NCBI RefSeq assembly: GCF_036850765.1 | Contig: NC_089492.1 | Coordinates: forward strand, 165,724,296-165,788,295 | Length of the DNA: 64,000 bases | Direction of reading: 5' to 3' | From: Saccopteryx bilineata | Lineage: Eukaryota > Chordata > Mammalia > Chiroptera > Emballonuridae | Shown here: piece by piece, positions 24,436 to 36,225 of the stretch | Numbering within the stretch: position 1 is the stretch's first letter | Layout of the letters: the number at the start of each line of letters is the position of its first letter | The notes under the pieces: generated by a model | What the model was told of the DNA's origin: nothing | What the model saw: the letters and a program-made list of their open reading frames with translations, nothing else | Databases searched by the model: none | Position numbers and translations under genes: made by a program

Positions 24436-25964
24436 TGTAATAGAGCTTATCAGGGCTCAGCAATATCCACTCCCCTTCTCTCCATGAGGCCAGGCAGACG
24501 CTGTCTCAGCCCTATTAAGGGTGGGCCACAGAACTAGCTCTGCTCATGGATGGGTGAATGTGTCACTTCTGAGCTGAGGCCATGCAACCGTCCTGAGAGA
24601 CTGGCCAGCTCTCTCCTCCTTGGTGTGGCAGACACTGGGGGGATGTGTTCAGCCCATAGTCCCCTAGTGCTTACCATTCCAGTGGCTCCTTCCTGCAGTA
24701 ACCTGTGACACTTTGCTCAGTGGGCTGGGCAAGTTGAAACTGCCAGGAAGTGACTGCCTCCAGGAGTGGCCTTGAGTGACAGACAGGACTTGGTGGATAA
24801 ATACCAGCTCTTTGCTTCCCCCTGTGTGGGACAACTGTGGCCTGTTCTCTCCTGTCTTCCAGAGCCCCAGCAGCATCCTGTGCTTTAAAGCACACTGTGT
24901 TGATGGCCTTCCCCCTTATCTCACCTCCACATTCCCCAACAAGCTGCTTGCGCTCTCTCTGGAGAGAATCCAGGTTGAGATACCTTGGTATGCATTCCAA
25001 GGGGGCAGCTAATATACAGTCCTCTGCTTGGTGGGCTCTGCCAGGCATTGTTCATGTCCCCTTTCATGAAAGTCTTATTGCCCTGGAGGCTAAGAATGCT
25101 GTCTTCCGCAGGTGGCCTTCAGCAGTCAGTGCCTGTCAGGATGGCCTCAGCTTCACATAGCCACCTGGCATGCTCCACCCATGGCTGACATGGAGGTATA
25201 AGGATCTAGCCATCTTGGCCCAGCTGGGACAGTTCTGAAGGGCTATTCAAGCTGCAAAGATTTGAGGGTTAGGCCAAGGTTGTCGCTTGTCCTGCACTGC
25301 AGCTCATCTTCACCCTCTGCACAATCCTGTTCCCTTCTGCCCTTTCCCCAGGTGTGGATTCCAAGAGCACTGCCTAACAACCCCTGCATGTTCATTTTTT
25401 TTTCCAGAGTCTGCTCTGTGGGGACCTCAACCTGCCACATGCCATCAGTGTGGGTCTCCAGGCCTGAGAGGAGCAGGAGCCTGTCTCGGTGGTAGACCTG
25501 GTAGACGTGGACTGTAAGTACAACTAGCCTTTTATTATGATAAGTCAAAGATGTTTCAGGGTTTACTTGTTTCCACTGGATACACAGTGAATTTAAGTTG
25601 ATCTGACTCCAATGTTGGTATTTCTTCCAGGTGTCATTTCATTTCTTAAAATGATTATTCCTTCCCTGGCTTTGGCTACTAATACCAACATCAACTTGCA
25701 TATTGACTACATTCTGCCTTCCTCATGTTCTTAATTGACTGCTGGAGCAGACTAGACAGGTCTAAATGGGAGGTTTCAGAGAGTCTGGGAGGTAGCTTCC
25801 TGCCTCTGGGCTGGGACTGAGAGGCTGGACCATCTGCAGTGTACTTTCATGATGCTGCCTGACTTTTATGCCTTTTCCCCATGACTCTAGCTTCAGACGA
25901 AGGGAGGGTGTGCTGGGTGCTTTTTAACACATGGAACATGTTAATTCCATACACATTTTTACAG
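24436..25964. other. Unassigned sequence
   Basis: Overlapping open frames on both strands (24664-25548) are not recognised as exons. No repeat was identified. Confidence 0.4.
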
Positions 25965-25975
25965 CACCTTCTGTG

Positions 25976-26305
25976 GCCCAGCCAGTTGTGGCACAGTGGA
26001 TAGAGCATAAATTCAGAATGCTGAGGTCCCTGGTTCGAAAGCCTAAGGTCGTCAGCTTCAGTGTGGGCATGCCACCTTGAGCATGGGGTTGCTGGATTTG
26101 GCACAGGATCATCAATGGGATCCTAAGATTGCTGGCTTGAGCAAGGGGTCACTGGTTTGGCTTGAGCCTTCTGGTCAAGGCACATATGAGAAGCAATCAA
26201 TGAACAATTAAAGTGAAGCAACTATGAGTTGATATTTCTCATCTCTCTCCTCCCTTTCTCTCTCCCTTCCTGCATCTATATATAATCAATAAAAAGAAAA
26301 TAAAG
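25976..26305 (+). mobile_element. tRNA-derived SINE (type B-like)
   Basis: It begins CCCAGCCAGTTGTGGC, then ACAGTGGATAGAGC, then GGTTCGAAAGCC. The flanks CACCTTCTGTG and TACCTTCTGTG are its target duplication. Confidence 0.9.
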
Positions 26306-26316
26306 TACCTTCTGTG

Positions 26317-26720
26317 TACCACACACAGAAGACATAACAATGGAAAAGAACCAGCCCTTGTTCTCAGCCTTCTTTCTAAGATAGGCAGGTAAATAAGTAT
26401 ATAATTGCAATGCAGTGTTGTAATTAAATTAAATAAAAGGGAACAGAGAAGCGGCCTAGGAATCTGACCAGAGGAATTCAGGGCCCTAAGAGCATAGGAA
26501 AAGTGCTATTTGAGCTAGATCTTAAGAAATCAAATGAGCTCACTAGTGGAATAAGTCTGAAGAAGGAAATTCCAAGCAGAGGAAACAGTCGGACTGCATA
26601 GCCTATGCAAAGGCACAGAGACATGAAAAGTGAGGAATTTGGTTGACTAGAGCAGAGGGTGTGAGACCACAGTGGGGAAGGTAGGTCAGGCTTTTATAAC
26701 CTTGTAAGATAAAGAGCATT
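26317..26720 (+). repeat. Ancient mammalian repeat (copy 3)
   Basis: In order: CAGCCCTTGTTCTCAGCC, TTTGAGCTAGATCTTAAG, ATTCCAAGCAGAGG, GCAAAGGCACAGAGACATG. It has the same layout as 240-530. Confidence 0.5.
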
Positions 26721-27170
26721 ATCATCATTTATGGATTGTTGTGCTTGTTGGAGAAGCTACCTCTGGCAGCAGAGTTGGGGACAGACTAGAATGCACAGAG
26801 CCTGGTGGCAGGGAGAGCAGTGTAGGAAGCATGTGGCATTCTGGGTGAGAGCCAGGCATGAGCCAAGGCACAACAAGGGGAAGGAGAGAAAAGTTCAGAT
26901 GTCTGAGCTGTTTCTATGGGCCTTGGTGTCTGATTGGCTGAGGCTGAGAGGTTGGAAGGTCCCACTAACCATAAAAGTGACCACTGGACAGGCAGTTTCT
27001 TGAGGAGCATGCTGCATGTGAGGTTCCTGCCGAGGTCCAGGTAGATTTCTATTGAGGACTTGGGCATATGGGTTTAGAGACCAGGGGCAAGGCCTGAAGT
27101 GCTCATATAGATTTAGGATTTTTTTGCTGTGGATGATAAATGAGAACATGGCAAGGTGAGTGAGAGAAAT
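26720..27170 (+). other. Unassigned sequence with a locally repeated segment
   Basis: The segment at about 26773-26860 (AGAATGCACAGAGCCTGG onward) recurs in altered form at 28393-28465. It is probably part of an old repeat. Confidence 0.45.
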
Positions 27171-27350
27171 GGGCCCTGGGCGGGTAGCTCAGTTGGTTGG
27201 AGCATCGTCCCAATATGCCAAAGGTGCAGGTTTTATTCCTTGTCAGGGCACATGCAAGAGTCAACCAATGCATGCATAAATAGGTGGAACAACAAATTGA
27301 TGTTTCTCTCTCTCCTCCCCCCCTAAAACTAATAAATAAATTTTAGGAAA
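27171..27350 (+). mobile_element. Short Ves SINE (type C)
   Basis: GGGCCCTGGGCGGGTAGC, TCAGTTGGTTGGAGC, ATCGTCCCAATATGCC and GCATGCATAAATAGGTGG are the features of Ves as first described in vespertilionid bats. The A-rich tail ends at about 27350. Confidence 0.9.
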
Positions 27351-27394
27351 AAGAAATAGCTTGCATATCAGAAAGGAGCAACTCTGGTAAGAAA

Positions 27395-27545
27395 TCCCAA
27401 TTGCACCATTTACTGGTGGTATGACCTTAAGTGAGTTCATCTGTGACCTCAGTTTCCCCATTCGTAAACATGGGATCATAATGCGGACCTCATAGAGTTT
27501 GCATACTTAGAACATAATACGTGGTCAGCAGAAGGTAACTAGCAT
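27395..27545 (+). repeat. MIR SINE fragment
   Basis: CCATTTACTGGTGGTATG, then CCTCAGTTTCCCCATTCG, then ATAATGCGGACCTCATAG follow the MIR order. Confidence 0.82.
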
Positions 27546-27829
27546 TGGATGAGAAGATGAAAACACAGGGGAAAGCATGCATGATGGGAAGGAGCAGGAT
27601 GAGGTGGGAACCCTGGAGAACAGAGGAAGGAATGAAAAGGCAGCCAGCAAAGGGAAAAGAGTGAGGTGCCAAAGACTCAAAAGATGAAAGTGTCCTGAAA
27701 GCAAAGGGAAAAAAATCATTTTTAAGAAGAGGTAGTTTTTTCTGTATCAATACTGGGATGATTTGTAGAATAAAATAATCAATGGCAAGTATGAAAAGAT
27801 ACTTATCCTTTTGTTATGGCAGTGCAGAT

Positions 27830-28370
27830 TAAAATAATAATGAGTACTGTTTTTTTGCTATTAGATTGGTAAAAATGATAAAGTTTGTTAATATTCAGTG
27901 TTAGCCAAGGTGTGGGAAGCAAATGCTCCCAGACACTATGGAAACACACATTCATGGACATTCATGTTATTTAAAAAGAATTTTATAATTTATTGGTTGC
28001 TTTTAGAGACAGAGGAAGGAGAGAGAGAGAGATTCTTATATGTGCTCTGACTGAGGATTGAATCCACAACCTTGGTATATTGGGATGATGCCCTAACCAA
28101 GTGAGTACCTGGCCAGAGCCATATCACTTTTCAATGAGCAATTTGTCAAGATATATCCAAATTGTGAATGCATATGTCCTTGACAAAGACATTGCACTTC
28201 TAAGAGTTTACAATAAACTCACAAGTATACAAAAATATATCTTCAGTGACATTAATGATGACATTGTTTATTTAATACAGTAAAAGAAACTAGAAGCAAC
28301 CTAAAAGTCCATCAAAAAGGGACTGGTTAAATACACTTTAACCAGGGTGGTTGTTAGATGATATGGTTGA
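27830..28370 (+). mobile_element. Old L1 3'-end fragment (L1M type), part 1
   Basis: AAATTGTGAATGCATATG, ACATTGCACTTCTAAGAG and AAAAGTCCATCAAAAAGGG track the region around the end of ORF2 in old mammalian L1s. A SINE interrupts it at 27972-28119. Confidence 0.7.
27972..28119 (-). mobile_element. Old short Ves SINE (type C)
   Basis: The minus strand begins GCTCTGGCCAGGTACTC with TTAGGGCATCATCCC. It is inserted in the old L1 fragment. Confidence 0.78.
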
Positions 28371-28384
28371 GATGGGGGGGACTG

Positions 28385-28465
28385 GGGATAAACTAGAAGG
28401 CACAGAGCCTGATGGCAGGGAGAATATTTTAGGAAGTAGGTGATATTCCAGGTGAAAAATGACAA
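28385..28465 (+). repeat. Second copy of the segment at 26773-26860
   Basis: GGCACAGAGCCTGATGGCAG matches its partner apart from scattered changes. The two lie about 1.6 kb apart in the same orientation. Confidence 0.6.
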
Positions 28466-28607
28466 GGTCACACTAAAGTGTGAGTCCTGGTGTGCCTGGA
28501 GCAAACTGTACCTGAAGCAGTGGGCTTGGAAATAAAGACAGAAAGTTGACACTGGCAGAAGGGACCCATGAAGATTCTTGGAATGGGCATGACCAGAATT
28601 GCTGATG

Positions 28608-28640
28608 CTGTGTGTGTCTGTGTGTGTGTGAGTGTGTGTT
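28608..28640. repeat. (GT)n microsatellite
   Basis: TGTGTGTGTCTGTGTGTGTG and following. A simple repeat. Confidence 0.9.
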
Positions 28641-28974
28641 GGCGGGGTGCAGTGAACAGGGGCCAAAGAAAAGAATGCCCAGTACCCACTAGCAAGACTG
28701 TGGAAGAGATGCATGGTGAACATAGTTTTGTTTAAGAGAGAGATGCTCATGCCAAACAGTATGACCCTTCTCCCCAACCCCACCGATTTCAATAACACTT
28801 TAAACATTGGAACGTGCTTGGTATGATTCGGATTCTTGTAAATGCTGATCAAGAGACTGAATCTTATGTCAGACATGGCATGACACCAAAAGAGAGTCAG
28901 CTGTACAGATGGGGTGGACAGCCGACATTTGGGCCACATGCACACTTGCATATGTGTAAAGTTTTCTAGAAGCG

Positions 28975-29105
28975 TATGCAAAAATCTGTCATCAGGGTGA
29001 CCTCTGAGGAGTGAGGCAGGAAGTGTGGTCGGAGGTGAACTTTATTTTTCAGTTTATAGCCTTCTAAACCACTGGCATTTCCAATTTAAACACATTTTAA
29101 AAAAT
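28975..29105 (+). mobile_element. Old L1 3'-end fragment, part 2
   Basis: GGTGACCTCTGAGGAGTG and ACTTTATTTTTCAGTTTA are typical of an old L1 3' untranslated end, and an AAAAAATAG tail follows. It completes the fragment at 27830-28370. Confidence 0.65.
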
Positions 29106-30040
29106 AGTGATGATTTCTGACCGGCTGGATATAGAGCCTCAATTCTACCCCTTATTTGATACTTACATGACTATGAGGGCTACATTGATTCTCCTGGAGA
29201 AGTACCAGTGTAGAGACCATGCTTACAAAAGGCTTACGTATGACACATTCCTGAAGTTACATAATTCACATATTATAGAAAAAAATAATATCTTCTGTAC
29301 TTCAGAATAGTCATGTGGCAAAGAGTAGATGCTCAACATTTGTTTATTGGTTTCAAAAAATATTGAAAATATGTAACCGTTTGTCCAGAGTTAAGATGTA
29401 CACGTATACTTGCATTTGACTAAATGTTGAGGGAACTATAACTCAGTGATTGTAAACTGTAGATAGCAACCCCTGCTGTGCTGGGCATTACCTTGCACCA
29501 TACACTACTAAGCCACATTCTGTGTGATCCATTAAACGGAAACAAGATACTAGAGTTCCAATGAATCACCCGCACATGCTATGTTCAGGGCATTTGAGGC
29601 TGAATTTCACAGCAATTCTGAAATTTTATCATTTAGTTCAGCTCTTGAGTAGTGAGGTACCTTTCACAAGCTCCAGAAGCTCCTGTTGAAATCCGGGGAC
29701 TGAAATTTTCCATTTTGAAAGCAGAGTAATTGTTTGTAACACTGCTCCCCCAGGCTGGCTGGAAGCAGACCTGGAAATGATCATGGCTTGTCTGGCAGAA
29801 GTCCCACAGCTGTTCCAAGTGATGCAAACTTTTCTGGCTGCACAGCCTGACACTCTGTGAGCTGGGGCTCCAACACCGTGTCCTCCCATCAGAAAAGCAC
29901 TACCTCCTTGACCTACCCCAGAGTACCCCTGCTGTCATGGCTCCCTCCCTGCTGCCCATTTAGTGGGTTCACAGATCTGTACAACTAGCTGATTTCCCTT
30001 TACTCCACTGAGGCTCCTCGTGGCCATGACAGCTTGGAGG
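29106..30040. other. Unassigned sequence
   Basis: No exon or repeat recognised, apart from a MIR-tail-like piece near 29325-29345. Confidence 0.45.
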
Positions 30041-30055
30041 GGGTCACCAGATTTT

Positions 30056-30425
30056 TTTTCCTCCTTTTCCAAGTGAAAGGAGAAGAGATAGAAAGATAGA
30101 CTCTTGCATGCGCCTTGACCAGAATCTACCTGACAACTTCCATCTGGGGCTGATGCTCTTCCCCTATCTGGGGCCATGCTCACAAACAAGCTATTTTTAG
30201 CACCTGGAGGCTCCATGGAGCCATCCTCAGAGCCTGGGGCCAATGCACTTGAACCAATGGAGTCATGGCTGTGGGAGGGTAAGAGAGAGAAAGAGAGAGA
30301 GAAATGGAAGCAGGAGGGGTAGAGAAGCAGAAGGTCACTTCTCCTGTGTGCCCTAACAGGAAATCAAACCCGGGACTTCCACACACTGGGCCTACACTCT
30401 ACTGCTGAGCCAACTGACCAGGGCT
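30056..30425 (-). mobile_element. Ves-type SINE (type A), diverged
   Basis: Minus-strand head GCCCTGGTCAGTTGG. Its target duplication GGGTCACCAGATTTT is exact at 30041-30055 and 30426-30440, although the body has many changes. Confidence 0.93.
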
Positions 30426-30699
30426 GGGTCACCAGATTTTATTTTATTTTAGACTTCATCTCCTAACATTTTATTATAATGATTTTTTTAGCATTTTTTA
30501 AAATGTGCTGTAAACAACCATATACTCAGTACCCAGATTCTAAAATTTACATTCTATCTTGTTTTGTCACATGGCCAGGTCCCTTGTTTTCAGTATCACT
30601 GGTGCTCAGATACCACTGGTGCACTGTTTGGTACCACGGTGTCCATAAAACTTCCCCTCGCTGATTTCCTATGACAATTTTAGGTAGAAATGCAGTTTA

Positions 30700-30885
30700 A
30701 TAAGCACTTATATTCAAAGAGACACTAACATTTAGCCTGTTTTGTGCCAGGCCCCGAGCAAGGTCATACATCTGACCTCATTTAATTTTAACCCATGAGA
30801 GAAATACAATATTATCATTATTCCTAACTTATGGCTAAGAAAATTGAGACCCAGTGAGGTAACAGGACTTCTAAAGTTATTTATG
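30700..30885 (+). repeat. MIR SINE
   Basis: TTTTGTGCCAGGCCCCGAG, CTCATTTAATTTTAACCC, ATTGAGACCCAGTGAGG in order. Confidence 0.85.
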
Positions 30886-31650
30886 GCTAAAACTATTATT
30901 ATAAAAGAAATAGTTATGAAGGGAAAAGCTTATCTAAGATGTAAGCGTTATATTTAAGTACCCTTGTTAGTATTTATATTTAAATACTGGAAGAACTGCA
31001 TTGCAATCTTGTGTGTGTGTTTCAGAGCAAGATGTCTTAAAGTGGTTGTTTGGATGCCACTTTAACATTGCATGCCATTAGACACTGTTTGGATGTGTCT
31101 AACCAGGTCCCCAGAGAGGCTTTGTTTTTGTTTTTGTAGTAGTTGTTGTTTAATATCAGCCATTTCAATTGTACCACTAGATTTTTCTGCCCCCTTGGAG
31201 AATTGGAAGTATTTCACTCGTTTTTCAGTGTTGTTTGATGAAACTTCATGGATAGCAATGACTTAGTGTAAATAATCTAATAGAGAATTCTAGGCAACTG
31301 CAGAAAATACCATGCAGTTTCTTACTCATTTTAATAGCCTAAAAATAAGCCAGTAAACTTTCAGCTATAAACAGCTGTTTGGAGTCTCTTTTCCTACAAG
31401 CAACATAACACAGTACACCAGAGACAATGGCAAGCATTCAAATAAACCACAAGAAGAAGCATCCTAACCATTATCAGTTACTGTTGACGTAAGGGATGGA
31501 TTTGGGAATGTGAAGAGATCTACAGCAAGGGGACATAGAGGTTGCCCAGGGCCCATTTTGTACTGCCCATGATCTGCCGCCAGAGCACTCCATTTTCTTC
31601 CATTTTTGTAGAGAAAATTAAGCTCTATCTGATTATCTAAATGCATAAGG
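30886..31650. other. Unassigned sequence
   Basis: AT-rich, with no supported feature. Confidence 0.45.
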
Positions 31651-31809
31651 CATGTTACAATTTACAAAGTATTTCTTCTAGAAACCATCAGACTAAAATT
31701 TCCGAACCCCTGAGAAGAAGGCAGGCTAAATACTATTATTCAAATTCTCCTAAGACTGAGAAGTGAAGGGGCTTCACCTGGATCGTCCAGCATCCCCTCC
31801 ACCTCCCCA

Positions 31810-31995
31810 GGTGGAACAGGGGCTTTGAAATCAAAGCCTGGTCTGAATCCCTTTCTGCCTCCTCCGAGCTCCAGGCTTCTGGGCCACTCAATTAACCTCT
31901 CTGAAATTGTTCCCTTTGAAACGAAGACAATAAAACCTATTGTAGGCCTGAGGTTAGGATTACATTTAATTATATATAAAAAGTGCTATGTAAAA
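31810..31995 (+). repeat. MIR SINE
   Basis: GGGCTTTGAAATCAAAGCC, CTCAATTAACCTCTCTG, ACAATAAAACCTATTG and TTAGGATTACATTTAA follow the MIR order. Confidence 0.85.
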
Positions 31996-32297
31996 ACTGC
32001 AATATACAATATTAATTTGGTTATTATTAATATGCAGGTAGTACGCCATTTGTGGCAGCATACATTTTATTTCATTAAACTTTTTATGATGACATTTTCA
32101 AACATACACTAAAGTGTGTTTGAACATAATTAATATATTTATAAATGAGTCTCCGTGTACCCATCACCTCACTTCACCACTAATCAATAGAAGACTGGCT
32201 GCTCTTTATCTATAACCTCTACTATCCAACCCTTTGTTAGATTACTTTTTAAAACAATCCAGACTTTATATCACTTCTTTCAAAAATACTTAAATAT

Positions 32298-32685
32298 GGC
32301 CCTGGTCGGTTGGCTCAGCGGTAGAATAGAAGTCCCGGGTTCAATTCCTGGCCAGAGCACACAGGAGAAGTGTCCATCTGTTTTTCCACCCTTCCCTCTC
32401 TCTTTCCTCTTTATCTCTCTCTCTTCCTCTCCTGCAACTAAGGCTCCATTGGAGCAAAGTTGGCCCTGGCATTGTGGATGGCTCCATGGCCTCTGCCTCA
32501 GGCGCTAGAATGGCTCCAGTTGCAGCAGAGCAACGCCCCAGATGGGTAGAACATTGCCCCCTGGTGGGCATGCTGGTGGATTCCAGTCAGCTGCACGTGG
32601 GAGTCTGTCTGCCTCCCCTCACTTCTCACTTCGAAAAAATACAAAATACAGAAAACCCAAAACAAAACAACAACAACAAAAAAAA
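32298..32685 (+). mobile_element. Ves-type SINE (type A)
   Basis: Head GGCCCTGGTCGGTTGG with a short deletion before the B box GGTTCAATTCC. It carries the GCCCCCTGGTGGGC block. The flanks ACTTAAATAT and ACTTAAACAT are its target duplication. Confidence 0.92.
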
Positions 32686-32920
32686 ACTTAAACATGTATC
32701 TCAAAGAGACAAGAACTCTTTAAAAAATATATCCACAACACTATTACCACATCTAAAACAAATTAATAATAATTCCTTAATAGCATCTAGGATCCAGTCA
32801 GCATAGAAATTTTGATGATCTCATAAGTGGTTATTTGATTTAAATCAGGATCCAAAAAAGGTACACATGTTGCTTATGGTAATAGTTCTTCAAAAGTCTT
32901 TTAAAATCTATGACAGTCTC

Positions 32921-33265
32921 TGCTGGGAAAACAGCTGTGTTAGGCTTGCTCACTGGTGTATCAGCTGCAAGCCCTTTGCTTGATTAGTGCGTGAGCACAT
33001 GGCAAAGGCATGTGTGCATAGCCTATCTAAGGCTATGGATACTGTTGAGAGACACTGGGGATTGCAGATGGTAGATTGCCTGCCCACCACAGTGAGGGGC
33101 CATTTTGCTGTTTCTTTGCCTGAGAGGTGGTTTTCCCTGCCTGTGTGCTTGTCTGCTGTTGTGAGACTCTTTTAAATGGAATGGTCCAACCCTTTCTGAC
33201 TCTGCAGTTTCTCTACCATCTGCCCAAATTCACTGAGAACATGCTGGCCTCGGCCACTGGCATTA
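32921..33265 (+). repeat. 5' LTR of endogenous retrovirus
   Basis: It begins TGCTGGGAAAACAGC and ends near GGCATTA, and matches the copy at 35595-35928 along its whole length with several dozen differences and one indel of over ten bases. That degree of change between LTRs that were identical at insertion points to an old provirus. An ATTAAA-like polyadenylation signal sits near 33172. Confidence 0.93.
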
Positions 33266-33269
33266 AATC

Positions 33270-33289
33270 TGGTGTAGTGCGCAGGATTC
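33270..33289 (+). promoter_or_regulatory. Probable primer-binding site
   Basis: TGG begins five bases after the LTR edge, and the following bases resemble the 3' end of leucine tRNA, as in ERV-L elements. The match is partial. Confidence 0.5.
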
Positions 33290-33479
33290 AGGTCAGATTG
33301 GTATGGAACTGCCAACACTCTTGAAGGGTAGGATAGAGGGGTGGCTGTTCCCTGTGGCCCTCCTTTTGGGGACTATAGGCTGGGTGGTTTTTACAATCTT
33401 GCGAGAAGAAACCAAGAGCTGCGTGTGAGAAGCTGCACAAGGTTGAAAGCTACAGGGTAAGCTGCAGACTGAGTGTCAA

Positions 33480-34410
33480 CGATGGCGTGAACTGGAGCGA
33501 GCACTAAAGAAGGAGGCTGACTGGGTTCAAGAGCTGCAGCGTGAGATGCAGACTGAGCCCCAACAGTGCCTGGAACTGGAATAGTTCTCTGTAGAAGGAG
33601 TTACAGGTTCGTGAGCTCCAGTTTGCCCTGGAAGCAGAACTTTGGCACTGGCAGGTGTTGGAGAAACAACTGTGGGTTCAACAGCTCGAGTTTCAGCTTC
33701 AGGCCAAGAGCCGGCAGTCGCAGAAGCCAAAATGGTTACCAAAGAAGGAGCCATGCCTGTGGAGTGGCTCTGAGTCTACGGGAGCAAGCATTTCCAATTC
33801 GTCTTCTTCTGGGGGGAGGTTTGAGCTGAAACTGCCATCTGCAGACTCAAAACCGAGCCAGTAGTTGCCCAGAAGGTAAAAACCCAACAGCCAAAAATCC
33901 CTAAAGGGCAGACACAACCCCCTTTGTAGGTAGTTGAATACTCTGTGGTCCGGCCTTACACCCAGGCAGAGTTGATGGAGTTGGGGGTGACATTCAGGCA
34001 GAAACCCACCAAGCCCCTGGCAGCCTGGTTGCTGCAGTTGTGGATGGCATCATACTCTCTGGAACAGAGATGGGCCATGAGGCTGTGAGGGCTGTTTCCC
34101 ATGCTGCCTCCCTGACTAACAGGAGAAATGGGTCTATAAAAGTTACCCGAACACAGATGTGGGTAGATTTGATTGTGGCTGGGGCAGATACGGAGAAATT
34201 AGATCATAAGCCTAATCAAGTTCTGTTAGAACTTTGGTGGCAACTTGAGCCTAAACAGAGGTTCCAGTCACTGAAAAAGTGGAGGAATTGAGCGGCCCCG
34301 GCAGCTGCCAAGAAAATGGCTGACATTCGTGTTGCACAGTTGCAAGATTATTTGTTGGAGACAGCTGTGGAAGAGGAGGATTCTCAAGACCAGTTATCCC
34401 AGTGTGAATA
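33480..34410 (+). pseudogene. Gag-like remnant of the endogenous retrovirus
   Basis: Several plus-strand frames carry coiled-coil-like sequence rich in Glu, Gln and Leu (33480-33720), then a Ser/Gly-rich linker, then a stretch near 33960-34040 with a capsid-like helix pattern (QAELMELGVTFRQKPTKPLA). Many stops and frame changes interrupt it, so no product is expected. The position after the primer site fits a gag region. A family-level match is not established. It is described only as a broken relic. Confidence 0.5.
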
Positions 34411-35008
34411 GGGAGAAGCCCAAGGGACCCATCCAATGGGGATGGCAGGGGCTGGAGGCCCCATGTGAATCCACAGGTCCCCTTCTAATGTGTAACAGGT
34501 GTTGGCATTAGAAGGTAATAGGTATTTTTTTTTACAGCAGCAGGAGCAGTAAAAGAACTGTCAAAGCAGCACAGACCTTGAATGTGTTTGACTCCACCAG
34601 GCTCTGTGAGCTTGGACCTCTGAGGGGTTTGGATGTGGGTTGTGGCAATGAACAGCACACTGTGGAAAGGTGCTGAGGTTCATTAATAAAGAGCTATATG
34701 GCTAGTTGCTGTAATGGGCCTATACTTTGATGATTTGCACAGACAGTTGGGCTGTCTATTTTGGACTGATCATTAAGCAGTGTAATGGACTCTGACTGTG
34801 ACCAGAGGGGGGTACCAGTTCCTTCACTGGACAGACATGCCACTTGTGGACAGTATTATGAGAGACCTTGATGGAGGGTGGGCACCTGTGGAGGCCCTCC
34901 TGCACTGGAAAGCTGCTCCCATCCATTTGCAGGGATGTACCAATGACACTTTCTTCAATGGACATGGCCCTGGACTATACAGGCCCTCCCATTTTCCATA
35001 GAGTAGGT
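34411..35008 (+). other. Rest of retroviral interior
   Basis: No protease, polymerase or envelope motif is visible in any frame between the gag-like part and the nested MITE. Confidence 0.5.
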
Positions 35009-35016
35009 GTCTAGAG

Positions 35017-35382
35017 CAGGGGTCCCCAAACTTTTTACACAGGGGGCCAGTTCACTGTCCCTCAGACCTTTGGAGGGCCGGACTATAAAAAAAAAACTAT
35101 GAACAAATCCCTATGCACACTGCACATATCTTATTTTAAAGTAAAAAAACAAAACGGGAACAAATACAATATTTAAAATAAAAAACAAGTAAATTTAAAT
35201 CAAGAAACTGACCAGTATTTCAATGGGAACTATGGGCCTGCTTTTGGCTAATGAGATGGTCAATGAGCTCCTTTCATTGACCACCAATGAAAGAGGTGCC
35301 CCTTCCGGAAGTGCAGCGGGGGCCGGATAAATGGCCTCAGGGGGCCGCATGTGGCCCGCTGGCCATAGTTTGGGGACCCCTG
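35017..35382. mobile_element. hAT MITE nested in the retrovirus
   Basis: Terminal inverted repeats CAGGGGTCCCCAAAC and a perfect 8-bp duplication GTCTAGAG at 35009-35016 and 35383-35390. The 366 bp have no coding capacity. The ends look like an OposCharlie-type hAT family known from several mammals, but the name is from memory. Confidence 0.95.
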
Positions 35383-35581
35383 GTCTAGAGTTAGGCCTCT
35401 CCTCCAGTTAACTCCCTGGGCAGAGTGCTCAGGGAGACATTGTGAAGGGCACCATTGTAGTTATTGTAATTATTGTATAACTTGTGCTTTTGCTGTAGTC
35501 TGTTTATGTAATGTACTTCACTCCTCACATAGGTACCATCATGGAGGATACCTGTTGTGTAGATTGTGAAGTTAGCAACCC

Positions 35582-35594
35582 TAAAGGGGTGGAA
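35582..35594 (+). promoter_or_regulatory. Polypurine tract
   Basis: TAAAGGGGTGGAA directly precedes the TG of the 3' LTR, where plus-strand DNA synthesis would have been primed. Confidence 0.8.
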
Positions 35595-35928
35595 TGTCGG
35601 GAAAACAGCTGTGTTAGGCTTGCTCACTGGTATACCAGCTGCAAGCCCTTTGCTTGATTAGTGCATGAGCACATGGCAGAGGCACATAAGGCTATGGGTG
35701 CTTCTGCTGGGGAGAGATTGGGGATTGCGGGTGGCAGACTGCCTGCCTGCCACTGTGAGGGGCCATTTTGCTGTTTGTTTGCCTGAGAGATGGTTTCCCC
35801 TGCCTGTGTGCTTGTCCGCTGTTGCGAGACTCTATTAAATGGAATGAGCCAATCCTTTCTGGCTCTGCAGTTTCTCTACCATCTGCCTGAATCCAATGTG
35901 GACCTGCCTGGCCTCGACACCGGCATTA
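35595..35928 (+). repeat. 3' LTR of endogenous retrovirus
   Basis: It begins TGTCGGGAAAACAGC and ends GGCATTA. The ATTAAA signal is at about 35835. It pairs with 32921-33265. Confidence 0.93.
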
Positions 35929-36225
35929 TAGTTTCCCTCCCTGTTATTTACTTATTTACTTAACTCGTTATTTATTTCTCAGAGAAACTGGGTAATTTGT
36001 CCTATAACACCTCCTATACTTTGGGACTTGGCTATTGTATTGTGGTGGTGTCTTTAACATGTTCTTCTATCCCAAATGTTTGTATAAATGAGTGATTATA
36101 TCTGGGGGCTTGATCAGTTTGATGTTAAACCTTTGGCAAAGGTATTCCATGGATGGTGCTATTCCCTGTCCCACTCCATTCAAAAGCATATCATGTTTGG
36201 TTGTTTCTGTTTTTGTGATATTAAG

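Larger units (their letters stand above)
32921..35928 (+). mobile_element. Short endogenous retrovirus, probably ERV-L-like
   Basis: There are two LTRs in direct repeat, a polypurine tract at 35582-35594 just before the 3' LTR, and TGGTGT..GGATTC at 33270-33289, which resembles a decayed primer site for leucine tRNA (about 14 of 20 positions by eye). The possible 5-bp duplication GTCTC/GTTTC at the edges would fit class III. The interior is about 2.3 kb, of which a 366-bp hAT MITE was added later. It is too short to hold polymerase and envelope genes, and I see neither. Class III assignment is inference. Confidence 0.8.

Noticed and set aside
28301..28981. A 226-codon minus-strand frame
   Set aside because: It crosses an old L1 fragment, a repeated segment and a GT microsatellite; the composition follows these.
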